DNA of 64,000 nt from Hydractinia symbiolongicarpus (GCF_029227915.1 NC_079879.1:27346501-27410500), one strand, 5' to 3'. Shown: positions 1 through 12,600, counted from the first letter of the stretch. Notes: generated by a model not told the origin, from the sequence alone. Numbers and translations: made by a program.

Positions 1-81
1 TTGGTTACAACTTACGTCATAGTTGGCAATAGCAACCGTGTTTAAAGTTTTAATAATCCATATAACAACGTATTACTATTA

Positions 82-2330
82 TTGTATTACCGAATACTAC
101 AAGGTATTACAGTATATTACTGAATACTACAAGGTATTACAGTGTATTACCGAATACTACAAGGCATTGCAGTATATTACTGAATACTACAAGGTATTAC
201 AGTGTATTACTGAATACTACAAGGTATTACAGTGTATCACCGAATACTACAAGGCATTACAGTATATTACCGAATACTACAAGGTATTACAGTGTATTAC
301 TAAATACTACAAAGTATTACCGAATACTACAAGGTACTACAGTATATTACTGAATACTACAAGGTATTACAGTGTATTACCGAATACTACAAGGCATTAC
401 AGTATATTACTGAATACTACAAGGCATTACAGTGTACTACTGAATACTACAAAGTATTACAGTGTATTACCGAATACTACAAGGTATTACAGTGTACTAC
501 TGAATACTACAAAGTATTACAGTGTATTACCGAATACTACAAGGTATTACAGTGTAATACTGAATACTACAAAGTATTACAGTGTATTACCGAATACTAC
601 AAGGTATTACAGTATATTACTGAATACTACAAGGTATTACAGTGTATTACCGAATACTACAAGGCATTACAGTGTATTACTTAATACTACAAGGTATTAC
701 AGTGTATTACAGAATACTACAAGGTATTACAGTGTATTACTGAATACTACAAGGTATTACAGTGTATTACCGAATACTACAAGGCATTACAGTATATTAC
801 TGAATACTACAAGGTATTACAGTGTATTACCGAATACTACAAGGCATTACAGTATATTACCGAATACTACAAGGTATTACAGTGTATTACTAAATACTAC
901 AAAGTATTACTGAATACTACAAAGTATTACAGTGCATTACTGAATACTACAAGGTATTACAGTGTATTACTGAATACTACAAAGTATTACAGTGTATTAC
1001 CGAATACTACAAGGTATTACAGTATATTACTGAATACTACAAGGTATTACAGTGTACTACTGAATACTACAAGGTATTACAGTGTATTACCGAATACTAA
1101 AAGGTATTACAGTGTATTACTAAATACTACAAAGTATTACTGAATACTACAAAGTATTACAGTGTATTACCGAATACTACAAGGTATTACAGTGTATTAC
1201 TGAATACTACAAAGTATTACAGTGTATTACCGAATACTACAAGGTATTACAGTATATTACTGAATACTACAAGGTATTACAGTGTACTACTGAATACTAC
1301 AAGGTATTACAGTGTACTACTGAATACTACAAAGTATTACAGTGTATTACCGAATACTACAAGGTATTACAGTGTAATACTGAATACTACAAAGTATTAC
1401 CGAATACTACAAGGTATTACAGTATATTACTGAATACTACAAGGTATTACAGTGTATTACCGAATACTACAAGGCATTACAGTATATTACTGAATACTAC
1501 AAGGTATTACAGTGTATTACCGAATACTACAAGGCATTACAGTATATTACCGAATACTACAAGGTATTACAGTGTATTACTAAATACTACAAAGTATTAC
1601 TGAATACTACAAAGTATTACAGTGCATTACTGAATACTACAAGGTATTACAGTGTATTACTGAATACTACAAAGTATTACAGTGTATTACCGAATACTAC
1701 AAGGTATTACAGTATATTACTGAATACTACAAGGTATTACAGTGTACTACTGAATACTACAAGGTATTACAGTGTATTACCGAATACTAAAAGGTATTAC
1801 AGTGTATTACTAAATACTACAAAGTATTACTGAATACTACAAAGTATTACAGTGTATTACCGAATACTACAAGGTATTACAGTGTATTACTGAATACTAC
1901 AAAGTATTACAGTGTATTACCGAATACTACAAGGTATTACAGTATATTACTGAATACTACAAGGTATTACAGTGTACTACTGAATACTACAAGGTATTAC
2001 AGTGTATTACCGAATACTACAAGGTATTACAGTGTATTACTGAATACTACAAAGTATTACAGTGTATTACCGAATACTACAAGGTATTACAGTATATTAC
2101 TGAATACTACAAAGCATTACAGTATATTACCGAATACTACAAGGCATTACAGTATATTACTGAATACTACTAGGTATTACAGGGTATTACTGAATACTAC
2201 AAGGTATTACAGTGTATTACTGGATACTACAAAGTAATACGGCATATTACTAAGTACTACAGTATACAATACGGCATATTACTAAGTACTACAGTGTATT
2301 ACTGTATATTACAAAGATATTACATTAGGC
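82..2330. repeat. 30-bp tandem satellite array
   Basis: About 75 head-to-tail copies of a 30-bp unit built from three decamers that each end in TAC (for example AGTGTATTAC, CGAATACTAC, AAGGTATTAC). Adjacent units often alternate (agtg/agta, ccg/ctg), giving a 60-bp dimer register. A few units are shortened to 20 bp, for example near 301, 891 and 1131. Each unit holds the small inverted repeat GTATT/AATAC. The array decays from about 2160 into irregular copies that end near 2330. The repeat is open in one forward frame only because 30 is divisible by three and the unit lacks a stop. It may start before the window. Confidence 0.97.
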
Positions 2331-2801
2331 AGTAGTATGTATTAACAACATCACGACGTTGATAAATTGTTTAACGTCGCGTGTCGGATGGAGTTGAGCT
2401 GTCGTGAGGAAAGGAATACGACAATGTCGGGTAAAGGTGAGGTTGTGTTAGAGGTTCAAGTATACGACATATTCACAGACTATATGGATCCTTCCATGAA
2501 GTGCTTCCCAATCTAAAGGGTAGTAATTGAGGCTAGTTTTCGGCTACCGGTACGAGGTTTGTTATGAATGAGAAATCCGGGAAATCTGTTCATTTTTGTT
2601 TGGTAGCTAGCTAAAGTCCGAATTTTTAAGGCTGACTCATTTGTTTTCTTTTATTATTACCTTCTTATTTTTGTTGTCATGGTTTGACTATCATTGTCAG
2701 GATCACTTACGGATGCTAGGATACTCGTCCTCCAATTTAATGCCATGGATTTATATTAAATGGCTGGGATAAAATAATGTTTTTGTTATGGCAATCCATG
2801 T
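2331..2801. other. Unique spacer after the satellite
   Basis: No gene is visible. The first 120 bases are richer in CG dinucleotides than the surroundings. The rest is AT-rich and unremarkable up to the left end of the next inverted-repeat element. Confidence 0.4.
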
Positions 2802-3942
2802 CAGTCAGGGTAAACACTTAATTAGGCGACGGTAGGCTAATTAGGGCATACCACCTAATTAGGCGACACATTGTAGACTAGTTAGGCCATATGTAACCTA
2901 GTTAAGACATTACAATATTTAATGTCTTTTCACACATTCCTAAGAAAAAATCCGTAGCTATAGTCTACGCGACCATGATTTCAGAATTGTCATTCGTGCC
3001 TCAATATGTTTGCGCAAGTAAGAATTATGTTAAAATGAAATGTATAACCTAATTAGGTCAAAGGCTTCTCATTTTGAGGTACGCGATCGCGTTTCTACGC
3101 CCTATCGCTTAACCTGAATTACTTGAGGTGCGCGAAGTACTGTTTTGACCAGATTGCGAAAACGGCCTGTTTACAACAAGGACAGCCGGATTATGTATGC
3201 ATGGTCCGATTATTTTTTTTAGCCCTGATTATGTCAAATCTCTCGCTAACATCGCTAAATACACATATTTAAAAAACTAAAATTGTAAATATATGCACGG
3301 CAATGTAAACTCGTTTACGAATAAACCGTTAATAAAAAAGAATGTAATGGTGACCGGTTTATGAACGCTGATATAATGGCAGGCAGGCTGTGATTGGCAT
3401 TTCCTTCCAATTTTTGTAAATGAAACATTCTCTACAAGATAGAACACCCTTAAAAACTAGGCATGGCGAAAGAAAAAAAGTCTACTTTGAAGTAACTAAA
3501 TTTCACGGAACCTAAATTAAACGCCCTTTCGATTAAACGCTGTTTATTTGATTATTTACAGTATTCTTTTTGCGGAAAATGAGTTTGGTGGAAAGTAATT
3601 CAAGTTATTCTTGCGAATCCCAAAATTTGTAGTTGCCTCGAAATTTCGTTTTCTTTAACAACAACTTTGCCACCAGGGCTATTTGTTTGTCAGAAGTGTA
3701 TAGAATAGTGGTCAGCCCGATTATTTTTGTTCTATAAGTGGGAAATAATTTAAAAATATAAATCTGCCTGCCATTAACTCTCAAATAATATTAGACTGTT
3801 GTACGTAAACCGGTTTGCCCTGATTATGTTGCCCCTGATTATGTATTATCTGCCTTGTTCTTAACCAGGCCAAGCTGCCATACATAATCAGAGCAGCATT
3901 TATTATCCGGGCAGAACAGAACCGCGTACCTCTGTTGACAGA

Positions 3943-4190
3943 TTACTTTTTGATCTGAGAATTATTGAATAATCCTGCTCCTTTTAATCCATGAACAAAC
4001 CTATTCATAGCCAACCTGACCATCATAGCTAATTCACCATCTCCTGACTTAGTTAAAAGAACTACATAGACATAAATCTCTTTTGCCTGGCCCCTGCTTA
4101 TTGTTGGTAACCAGGTCTTACACAAGAATGCGGTTCTTAACTAATGCGGAGGTGAACCAGACGGAGCACAGATGAACAGACATTTTATCT
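3943..4190 (-). pseudogene. Dispersed coding remnant, copy 1
   Basis: On the minus strand this stretch matches 40441-40740 on the plus strand over roughly 250-300 bases. In both copies one frame runs from CKTWLP through YVYVVLLT and LKG to LFNNS, then stops within three codons. Differences between the copies include small indels in the middle, yet the flanking frame is the same, which suggests a protein-coding ancestor. I do not recognise the family. Here the copy lies inside the 2.8-4.9 kb TIR element, so it may be part of an autonomous relative or a captured exon. There is no intact gene. Confidence 0.5.
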
Positions 4191-4311
4191 TGGATTTAAT
4201 TGTAGACAATTTCTTTATTTGACAAAACAATTGGAAACCATTTATTAAAATGACAGTATACAGTCATGCATACTATTTCGGACATGTAGAAAAGTAAGTT
4301 AAGTTAAGAGA

Positions 4312-4355
4312 GTAAATATGTGCTTACGTGATTGATCACGTAAGCACATATTTAC
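4312..4355. repeat. Perfect 44-bp palindrome
   Basis: Two 21-base arms are perfectly complementary and separated by only TG at 4333-4334. The arm contains TGCTTACGTGAT. It would extrude as a cruciform or form a hairpin if transcribed. It lies inside the TIR element. Confidence 0.9.
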
Positions 4356-5169
4356 AAAATGAGAAGCCTGTGTCACCTATTTAGGTAACGATAGTAAAAT
4401 ACATGAAGATACTCTTTCACAAAACGTTTTTTTTTAAATGGATGTGGTAACAATTATTTCGTTTGTTTTGTAACGTTTCTTTTTTATTCACATCCTGTTT
4501 TAACAACGGTAAAATCTTCGTCAAACACTACCACGTTTTTGTCCGCCATATTTATTTTTCTATGTGGCTTGGATGGCTGAAATCCATTATTTAAAACACC
4601 AAATAGTGCCACACAACGTTTAGGCCATAAGTTACCAATGCGTGATTCAAATAAGACGATAATTGGTCAAAATTGTCTGCAAAGTGGACAGATTTGATTC
4701 ACATAAATATTGTAGTGCAAAACACAATGATTTCAACGTATTTGCAACAAAAAGTTTCCGTTCGCCTAGTTAGACTACGGGTGGCCTAATTAAACTACAT
4801 CACGTTGCCTAACTAAACGACTCTCCTAATTAGGTCATCCCGCCTAATTAGGTGTTTACCCTGACTGAGTTTGTAGAGCCTATTTTACATAAGTTAAAAC
4901 ACAAAAAATCTGGAGTTTAAGTGCAGTAAGTTGCCACAGCATATACCCAAAGAGGCTACTGACGTGGTTGTTGTTTATATTCCATAGCTCTATGGACATC
5001 AGCTATTGGGTTTTGTCTCTGTTAACAACAAATTGGCCATTCATTAGAGGGAGGTGTGTTAACAGTTTGCTGTTAAAATTAAAAAAGAAGAGATAAAAAC
5101 TAACTTGTTTATATGTTAAGTGTAGATAGGAAAAAAAGAGACTGAATTATAAAAATTAGCATAAAAATA

Positions 5170-5359
5170 CACGAGGGTGCCGACTTCGCCGAAAACACTG
5201 TATATGTGAAAGCAACCGCATGCATTTTTGCGGGGGTTTTCAGGTTTTTCGTCTGTAACCACCCGTAAAAGCCTGGACCTGTCTGAAAGCCTCCAAATTG
5301 ACAGCCGTCCGACAGCCCTGTGGTTTTTGGCAGCATTTCTGGCTAGTCGGCACCCTCGT
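5170..5359. mobile_element. Short MITE, 190 bp
   Basis: The terminal inverted repeat ACGAGGGTGCCGACT at 5171 has its exact complement AGTCGGCACCCTCGT at 5345-5359. The direct repeat AAAAATA flanks it at 5163-5169 and 5360-5366; counted differently it is the 8-bp TAAAAATA. The interior is more GC-rich than the surroundings. Open frames across it on the minus strand are by-products of that composition. A 7-8 bp duplication would suit an hAT-like element, but the family is not established. Confidence 0.8.
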
Positions 5360-5488
5360 AAAAATATAAATATGATGCCAGAATAAAGTTTACAACATGA
5401 TTCTGATTCATGCGAATAACAACACAATGTTTCTTAAAGCAGAACTTCATATCCATGGTCCGTGTGAGAATTACATATTTGGTTGCTA

Positions 5489-6253
5489 CAGTACTGTGAA
5501 AAGGTTTGTTAACATCATGTTCGTGTAACGAGCATGGTGCACACGAACCAAGTTAAAATTGTGGTCTTTATGTATAACAAACATTCAAACATTCTATCAT
5601 GTCCACCACGCTAATATTATTATCTACACAAACGATCATGTGTCCGACGATTATTCCCCCGAGCTCCACGATTTTATAGCCAGTATAATTTTATTTTTTT
5701 TCTTTTCAAAAAAGTCTTTCATTAAAGTTAATTTGTTAGTTTCAGGTTTTATCAAGTTAAAAATGCATATTCGTAGTTTTTGCTTGGTGTATACTTTTTC
5801 GTCATGGACACGATTGTATTTTTACGAAATGTCATTTGTCTAGAAAAGTTAAATTTGTCAGCAGCGATAGAAATGTTTTTTAAGATCGCATTTTAAAAGT
5901 TTATAAACGAAAAGCAGCAATAGAAATGTTTTTTACGTTGCATTTTGATTCACGAACGATTAAAATATATTATATAGCTAGCTTTATGACAACGAATTAA
6001 AACAACAAGTGTTAATTTATTTTTTCCCGTCGGTTTTGATTTAATTGATAAACTAATACGGTCTTTGTTGTTTTACAATAGAAGTTATCTATTGTGGACG
6101 CCATGGTGTAATGTTTAATTTTTGTTCGTGTAGTCCACGAAACATGATCGTGAGGTCCACGATTGTTAAAAAAAATACGCATCGTGGGCTATTGTGGTTT
6201 GTGCGTAACATGAAACACGAACCACGATGTTAACAAACCTTTTCACAGTACTG
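5489..6253. mobile_element. Mariner-like MITE, 765 bp, TA target site
   Basis: Both ends carry CAGTACTGTGAAAAGGTTTG, continuing for about 38 bases with two mismatches, in inverted orientation (5489 onward and ending at 6253). A TA dinucleotide flanks each end (5487-5488 and 6254-6255), the hallmark of Tc1/mariner insertion. Terminal repeats are followed by CACGAAC/GTTCGTG motifs. No transposase is visible, so it is non-autonomous. A diverged relative begins at 63761. Confidence 0.85.
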
Positions 6254-6289
6254 TATATGGACTTTCTCATGAAATAACAACAGCATAAC

Positions 6290-9200
6290 TGATAATGATA
6301 ATGATAGCTCCAACTGTAAATACTATGACCCCATAGAATTTGTATCCCAAAAATTTAATGCGAAACACTTTTCTTTATTCCATTTAAATAATCTTCCTTA
6401 TCCAAAAATTTTCATGAATTAACAAGTCTACTCTCTGACCTCCTTTTTTTGATTTCAGTGTTATTGGTATTACTGAAACTGGTTTTCAAAGTAAATTACC
6501 CTCTTCCAACTGTAATTTAAATGGATATACTTTCTTACATACACCAACAGAAAGCAATAACGTTGGTGCATTGTTATACATTTCCAATAACTTCACATAT
6601 TTTAGCCATTCCGATCTTGGTAAACTCCGATATAAAAGTTGTGACCTTGAATCTGTTTTTGTTGAAGTTGTTTACCCGAAAGGTAAAAATTTTATTATAG
6701 GCTGCATGATTTTGATATGAACCATCTAACTCCTAGGTAAAACCTCTTCTGAAAACAAAAATATTTTCTTGTTTGGTTACTTTAATGCAAATCTGTTACT
6801 TTCAGTCCTGATATTTCTTATTATTAGATTTAATTTTTTCTTTCTCTCTTGCGACATCTATTATCCTTCCTACAAGAGTTACTGAAAATACTAGTACCTT
6901 AATTGATAATATTTTCCATGATCCTTTCGAGTTGAGTTGTAATGCGGGTTGTAATATCATATCATCCAAACCAGATCATTTCTTATTTTGAAAAAGCAAC
7001 ATTTTTCATCCCCTCCATCTATGGAAAAGCCTCCTGCCCCAAACTGGAGTAATTTCAACCTTCGCTCAACGTTCACTCAAAAAATGGGCAATATTGACCG
7101 GAATAAACTACTTTGTTTAAATGAATTTGACCCATCTAAATCCTTTGATCTCTTTTACAATTTTATCAACAAATGGAGACCTTTTCATGAGAGGCGTGCG
7201 CACACACGCCCACACACACCTGAAATGATTCAGGCGTGCTGTCGATAGCACGCTTAAAATCTTATATTCTATGAGAAATTGACCAGAATAGCACGCCTAA
7301 AGCACACACAATGCATTTTGGGCGTGTTATTCATCACACACCCACTCAAAATCTCCTAAAAAGGCCTGCAAATGTATAAATGACTGTGTTCCTTAGAGAA
7401 AATCTTTTTCTAAAAAAAATACTAAACACATAAAGAATGGATCACAACTGGTATACTTACTTCCATGCATAAACGGGATATTTTACATAAACAATTTCTT
7501 AAAGAAAAAGATTCCTTTATAAAAGCATTGCTCCATACTTCTTATAAAAAATACAGGAACAAAATTGGCCCTCTTTGCAGACTTGTAAAAGTAACTATTA
7601 TAAAGAATATTTTGCTCTTAATCGAAATAACTCTAAAGCAATATGGGATGGTGTCAGATCCATTATATCTCTCCACTCTGCCAAATCTCCTGCTACATCA
7701 TTTCACCACAGACTCTTTAACCATAGCTAACTCTTTCAATTATTATTTTAGTTCTGTTGCAGAAAATTTAAGAAAATCTATTTGACCAAGCTCTCAACAT
7801 TTCTCTAATTTTCTTTCACGCTACTGATAAGATAGAAGTATACTTGATTGTATATCTCTTTTCAATAACAAAAAATCAAATGGCCCTTATAGTATCCCAC
7901 TCCAAGTCCTTCTACCTGCTAAAAAATGCTATCAATTCCAATTGCTAAATTAATTAATCTTTCATTTGTAACTGGTATTTATCCATCTTCTCTTAAAATT
8001 GCCAAAGTTATCCCTATTTATAAAACAGGCTGCAATGTTGAACTCAGCAATTATTGACCAATATCACTTTTTTCAAACATTGACAAAAACTTATTTTTAA
8101 TCAATTATACAATTTTCTTTCCGTTAAAAACACTATATTTCAAAATCAATATGGATTCAGGAAGCACTTGACAATGGCTATATTTCATGTGGCATTTTTA
8201 TTGACTTAAAAAACCATTTGACACAGTTGACCATGAAATCATACTAAAGAAACCATATCACTATGGCATACGTGGTATTCCTTTATCATTACTTCATTCA
8301 TTTTTAACAAATAGGGAACAATTGATAGATATCCACAATTCTCTGTCCTCTCATAAAACTATCCACCATGGTGTACCCCAGGGTTCTGTCCTAGTTCCAC
8401 TTTTGCTTCTACTTTACATAAATGATCTTCATGTCGCCATCAAATATTCCATGGTACACCTCTTTGACACCAACTTGTTAAATATCAGCAAGTCACCAAA
8501 ACAACTTAATAAACAGTTAAACTGATCTCAAATTCTTATGTCAATGGCTCAATGTTAATAAAATATACCTAAATAAATCTCAAATTCTTATGTCAATGGC
8601 TCAATGTTAATAAAATATCCCTAAATAACCTAAAACCGGACTTGTCGTTTTTAAAGCTCCCTTAAAGCAAACATTGTATAACTTTAAATTTCTAATTAAT
8701 GGAACAAAGATCCTTCCTAGTGACTTTATTAAATACCTTTGAATTACTCTAGAATCTCACCTGGAAAAGCCAAATAAATAACACTATCTCTAGTCTCAAA
8801 AAAGCTACTGAAGCTCTTGCAAAAATTCGCCATTTCGTTCCCAAATGTGTCCTCATTCAAATTTGTTATGCTCTTTTTAATTCTCAAATTTAATATTGCT
8901 CTTTAGTGTGGTGTCAAAAAAGTTTTCTCACCCGTCAGATAGAAGTTCTTCAAAATCATGCAGACTGTATGATTTCTTTTAGTACCTTCAATGCTACTCT
9001 AAATCCTCTTACTGGAACCTTAGCCTACTTAAATTCTCTGATATGATCTCATCATATAATATCATTTTTTTTCTGAATATTTTTTATAAAGCTCTTTCTG
9101 GCAGCATTCTCAATACCTTTAACATTAATTTTTTTCATTCTCACCACACTCGTGCTGGTGAAAAGGGCTTTTTAAATCTACCTCATGTCCACTCAACTGC

Positions 9201-9596
9201 CTTTGGTAAAAAATCCATTAAATTTCTAGCAATTAATTCTTGGAACAATCTTCAAAATTCTATACCCTTTAAATTTCTAATAAAAATACCATTACATATA
9301 GGTGAATATTTATCATAGCACATCCGTATTTCATTCTCAACAGTGGTTTGATGCTAACAGTTTTTGACAGTCCCCCTAAATTAAAATTTATCCCTGTGAT
9401 TACTTTGCCTAAATGTTTGTCTTGACCCTGTGTTGTTTTGTGGTTTTGTCCTATGTGATGTTTTTCCAGGTAGCCATCACATTTTTTAAGCTTTTGCTTC
9501 GTGGTGGTTATCCCTCCATTAGGTAATTTTGATAAGCTTGCATGAATAATTTTTTTTATTATTTTTATTCTATTCATACTATCTGATGGAAAATAA

Positions 9597-9655
<59 letters not shown>
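6290..9655 (+). mobile_element. Decayed CR1/Jockey-like LINE with (TAAA)n tail
   Basis: Broken plus-strand frames give, in order, an endonuclease portion (ITETGFQSKL near 6470, LHTPTESNNVGALLYISNN near 6540), a linker, and reverse-transcriptase pieces. The latter include FIDLKKPFDTVDH near 8195 and HHGVPQGSVL near 8368. The catalytic FADD box has decayed to LFDTN near 8461. A C-terminal HTRAGEKGFLNL with SWNNLQNSIP follows near 9145-9260. Stops and frameshifts throughout mean no activity. The 3' end is a pure AATA/TAAA microsatellite at about 9592-9655, which fits the tail of this type of LINE. A 193-bp MITE interrupts it at 7176. Confidence 0.85.
7176..7368. mobile_element. MITE of the GGCCTTTTC family, 193 bp
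   Basis: The ends are GAGACCTTTTCATGAGAGG and a right end finishing AAAAGGCCTG, diverged versions of the family terminus CAGGCCTTTTCAGGA. The interior is rich in GGCGTGC/GCACGCC motifs. A perfect 6-bp direct repeat, CAAATG, flanks it at 7170-7175 and 7369-7374. It is inserted in the LINE remnant, so it is younger than that LINE copy. Related copies are at 39398, 60867 and, partly, 40850. Confidence 0.88.
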
Positions 9656-12600
9656 CTTTGCTGGTAATTTTAGTGCAGTGCACTATAGTACAAACTTAAA
9701 AAATAGCATGCGTAAGAGTGAAGACAAGGGTTCCCAACTCACAGTAAAACAGGAAAAAAACTTTCGGGCAAGTTGGGCATTTTAAAACACACCAATATAT
9801 CAACATCTATCAAAAAAAGAATTGCGTTGTTATTAAGTGTTCCTTAATGGTTTATTAACAGCAGGACATTGAGCCTTGTATCTCAAAAGTCCTGCCTATA
9901 ACTTTAATGATAAACATAATGGCAGATACTGTGATAGTGTCATAAGCAAATTTTGCTGAGAAAGTTTGTTGGTCTAAAGTGTTACAATTTCATTGATAAA
10001 TATATACTTATAAAGTTACACAATTCTGTAGTATACATTAAACGAGATTGAAAGTTAAAAAGTATTTATTTGTTAAGCTTTTCGTACACTAAGTACATCT
10101 TCAGACTATATAAACAACTCGCAAGTTGATAAAGGGTGGGATTGTGATGGAAAAGATAAAATTGATTTGTGTTGTCGTAAAAATGACCTGAGATGAAGAG
10201 TAATTGCGAAAAAAGATTATTTCTTGCTTAGTATGTATGCCTGATATCCTTTTAATCGATAAATGTTACAACACTTTTAAACCAATCAATATTTCTTTAG
10301 TTCTGGCTAACCGATTTGATTATTGTTTGATTAGTGTAGTGTTCTTGTGTCATATTGAAGTTTATCAATAATGTCTACAGGACCAACATTATAATTTATG
10401 CAGAATAATTGAATATCAAAATCCTAAAGCATTGAATATCTTTGTCATTTAATTTTTTGTCATTTATATATCAGTTTAGATTCCCTTTAATTTTAGAAGG
10501 AAAAGCAAACATATCACCCTCATATCATATATTATCATCTTTTCATATATCATTCTTGCAACTTTTATCAAAAGTCCTTACTTTTTAAAGATATGCACTA
10601 CAGGTACACCAGTAAAAGATAAAAATGAACAAACACAAAAATCTCTTTAACATATAAAAATGAATAATATGTTTAGCGTATATTTTAAGTAACTGATTCA
10701 GCATCAAGTGTCTGATTAACCCTCCAGTCTGATAAAGTGTCCATTCTTAGCAAGTTGAATATATTCATCCACCTAATCTCATTAAGTGCCCATTGATATT
10801 GCACTGGGTACCTTTCTTAACTAATAATGTGTGAAAGGTAATAAAACATGCGAATAGGTAAGTTTTATTAATTTCTCAACAAACAATGATATATCTTCTG
10901 TAATAAGGTTTTCTCCAAATTAGAATATTATGGGAAGATGATGTGTATTTTAAAATTTTCTCAATAAGCATGCAGTGCTGATGGATCAGTCTGATTTAAG
11001 TTTCCACCCCTAAGCATTCAAAATTGATAAAATCAGATTTTTTTATAAAGTCTAAATGTTTTAAATAAACTTATTTTGTAGAGGTTAAGGTGTTGTTTAA
11101 AAAATCTGTTGCATGTATTGATTTAAAAGTTAATGTGTTATTTTAGAACACCATATGTTATGATTATAAAGGTGTGCTTAATGTGAGTGTAAAATCAGTT
11201 TAAAAACCTTTTTGACGTATAAATATTAATATAAGTATATAAATATATTTCAAGCAGCCAGTAGTGGACCTTGTTAATGTAATATCATATATCATCAATT
11301 TCACTAAAGTATGTTCTTAAAGCCATGACTTAAAAAATGGAGAGATAAATGAGAATTCAAAGATTATATTTTGTTCTTATTGTTTGTAGATTTTTTGAAA
11401 ACATTATGCTGGATAGATTTCATATTTCTTTGTATATATACTGTCCATTCAAGCCAAATTTATTTGAACAAAATGTCAGTACTTCTGTCATGCACAAACA
11501 AGACTCCTTAGTGCTTACAATGCAGAAACTTAATCTCTTAAAATGTTAAAACACATTTTTTTCCAAAACATGAAAAATGATGGAAAGGATGGATTTTCAT
11601 ACAAAGCCACCGCAAGAACATCATTTTTATCGAAGTAACATGCACTGTAAACTTGTAAAAGTTTATTTGCCAATAATTAAAGCGTAGATTATTTAGTTAG
11701 ATCTAAAATTTTAAAAGGTGCTAATTTTTTGCTGATTTCAGTGTGTCTCAAATCCAGCAGCTTCCTCATTTCCACATCAGTTACATTTTCGACATTCGTT
11801 ACTCAACAAAATAGGGTTAGTTTTTTTTATTATTATATAAATGATTTGATGACATGACCTGCAGGTGTTTCTAAATCTGTTTTTTAAAGTTTATCTGCAG
11901 AATCTTCTGCAGTCAAGGAAATTGTAGACTTGTATAGCTTCCGTATAATATAATATAGGACAAGATGTGAATTATCAGCTAACAGCCCATTTGTTAAATT
12001 GAAATATTTTTTGGGTATATGATTTTAAATCCAAATACTGAATTGTTTCACTAGCGTATACCTCATTGGTACATATACAGTGAACCATGTATGCGTTCTC
12101 CCCAATCAATCAATCAATCAATCAGTCAATCAATCAATCAATCAATCCTTATGTTTGTATCAAAGTCCACTTCATCAACAATACACTTTAATATTGTAAA
12201 TTATGGTGAGAGTTATAAATTTTACGCTTTACTACTGTCTGACTTTTTTTCTTCAATCAATTGAACTTTAATTTACATTTACTATAGTTTATTTTTCATG
12301 TTCTTGATCAAACTTTAGTTTAGATACAGATCAGATCTCTTCATTTCATACACATAGTAAGTCTTTTAAACATGGGAATATTGATATGAAATTGTGAATA
12401 ATTACTGAAACAAACTATAACTAACATTTCGTTTGTGATAAAATTGAATTTATAAGCACTAACATTTTTGTCAAAACTCATAAAAAGTACCATGTTTGTC
12501 ACTTTTCTAAATGACGTAACGCATTATCATTATTATTGTAGATAGATACTGTAATTTATAAATACTGACTCATCATTTATTTACACACATTGAAGTGTTT

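Larger units (their letters stand above)
2802..4867. mobile_element. TIR DNA transposon, about 2.07 kb, non-autonomous
   Basis: The left end CAGTCAGGGTAAACAC is repeated inverted at the right end (GTGTTTACCCTGACTG). Both ends continue into imperfect subterminal arrays of a motif like CCTAATTAGGCGAC: about six copies at 2818-2900 and six at 4765-4853, in opposite orientation. No transposase frame is visible. The interior holds a coding-like remnant on the minus strand (3943-4190), a repeated CCCTGATTATG motif at 3180-3240 and 3820-3845, and a perfect palindrome at 4312-4355. I could not see a clear target-site duplication, so the exact edge may be off by a few bases. The superfamily is unknown. 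Confidence 0.75.

Noticed and set aside
23-913. A 296-residue forward frame with repeating ITEYYKVLQ
   Set aside because: It is a by-product of the 30-bp satellite, whose period is divisible by three and which lacks a stop in that frame. There is no ATG context or splice evidence.
82-2330. Possible CRISPR-like array
   Set aside because: Units are contiguous, with no unique spacers, in eukaryotic DNA.
5116-5427. Minus-strand frames of 75-103 codons
   Set aside because: They cross a MITE whose GC-rich inverted repeats open several frames at once.
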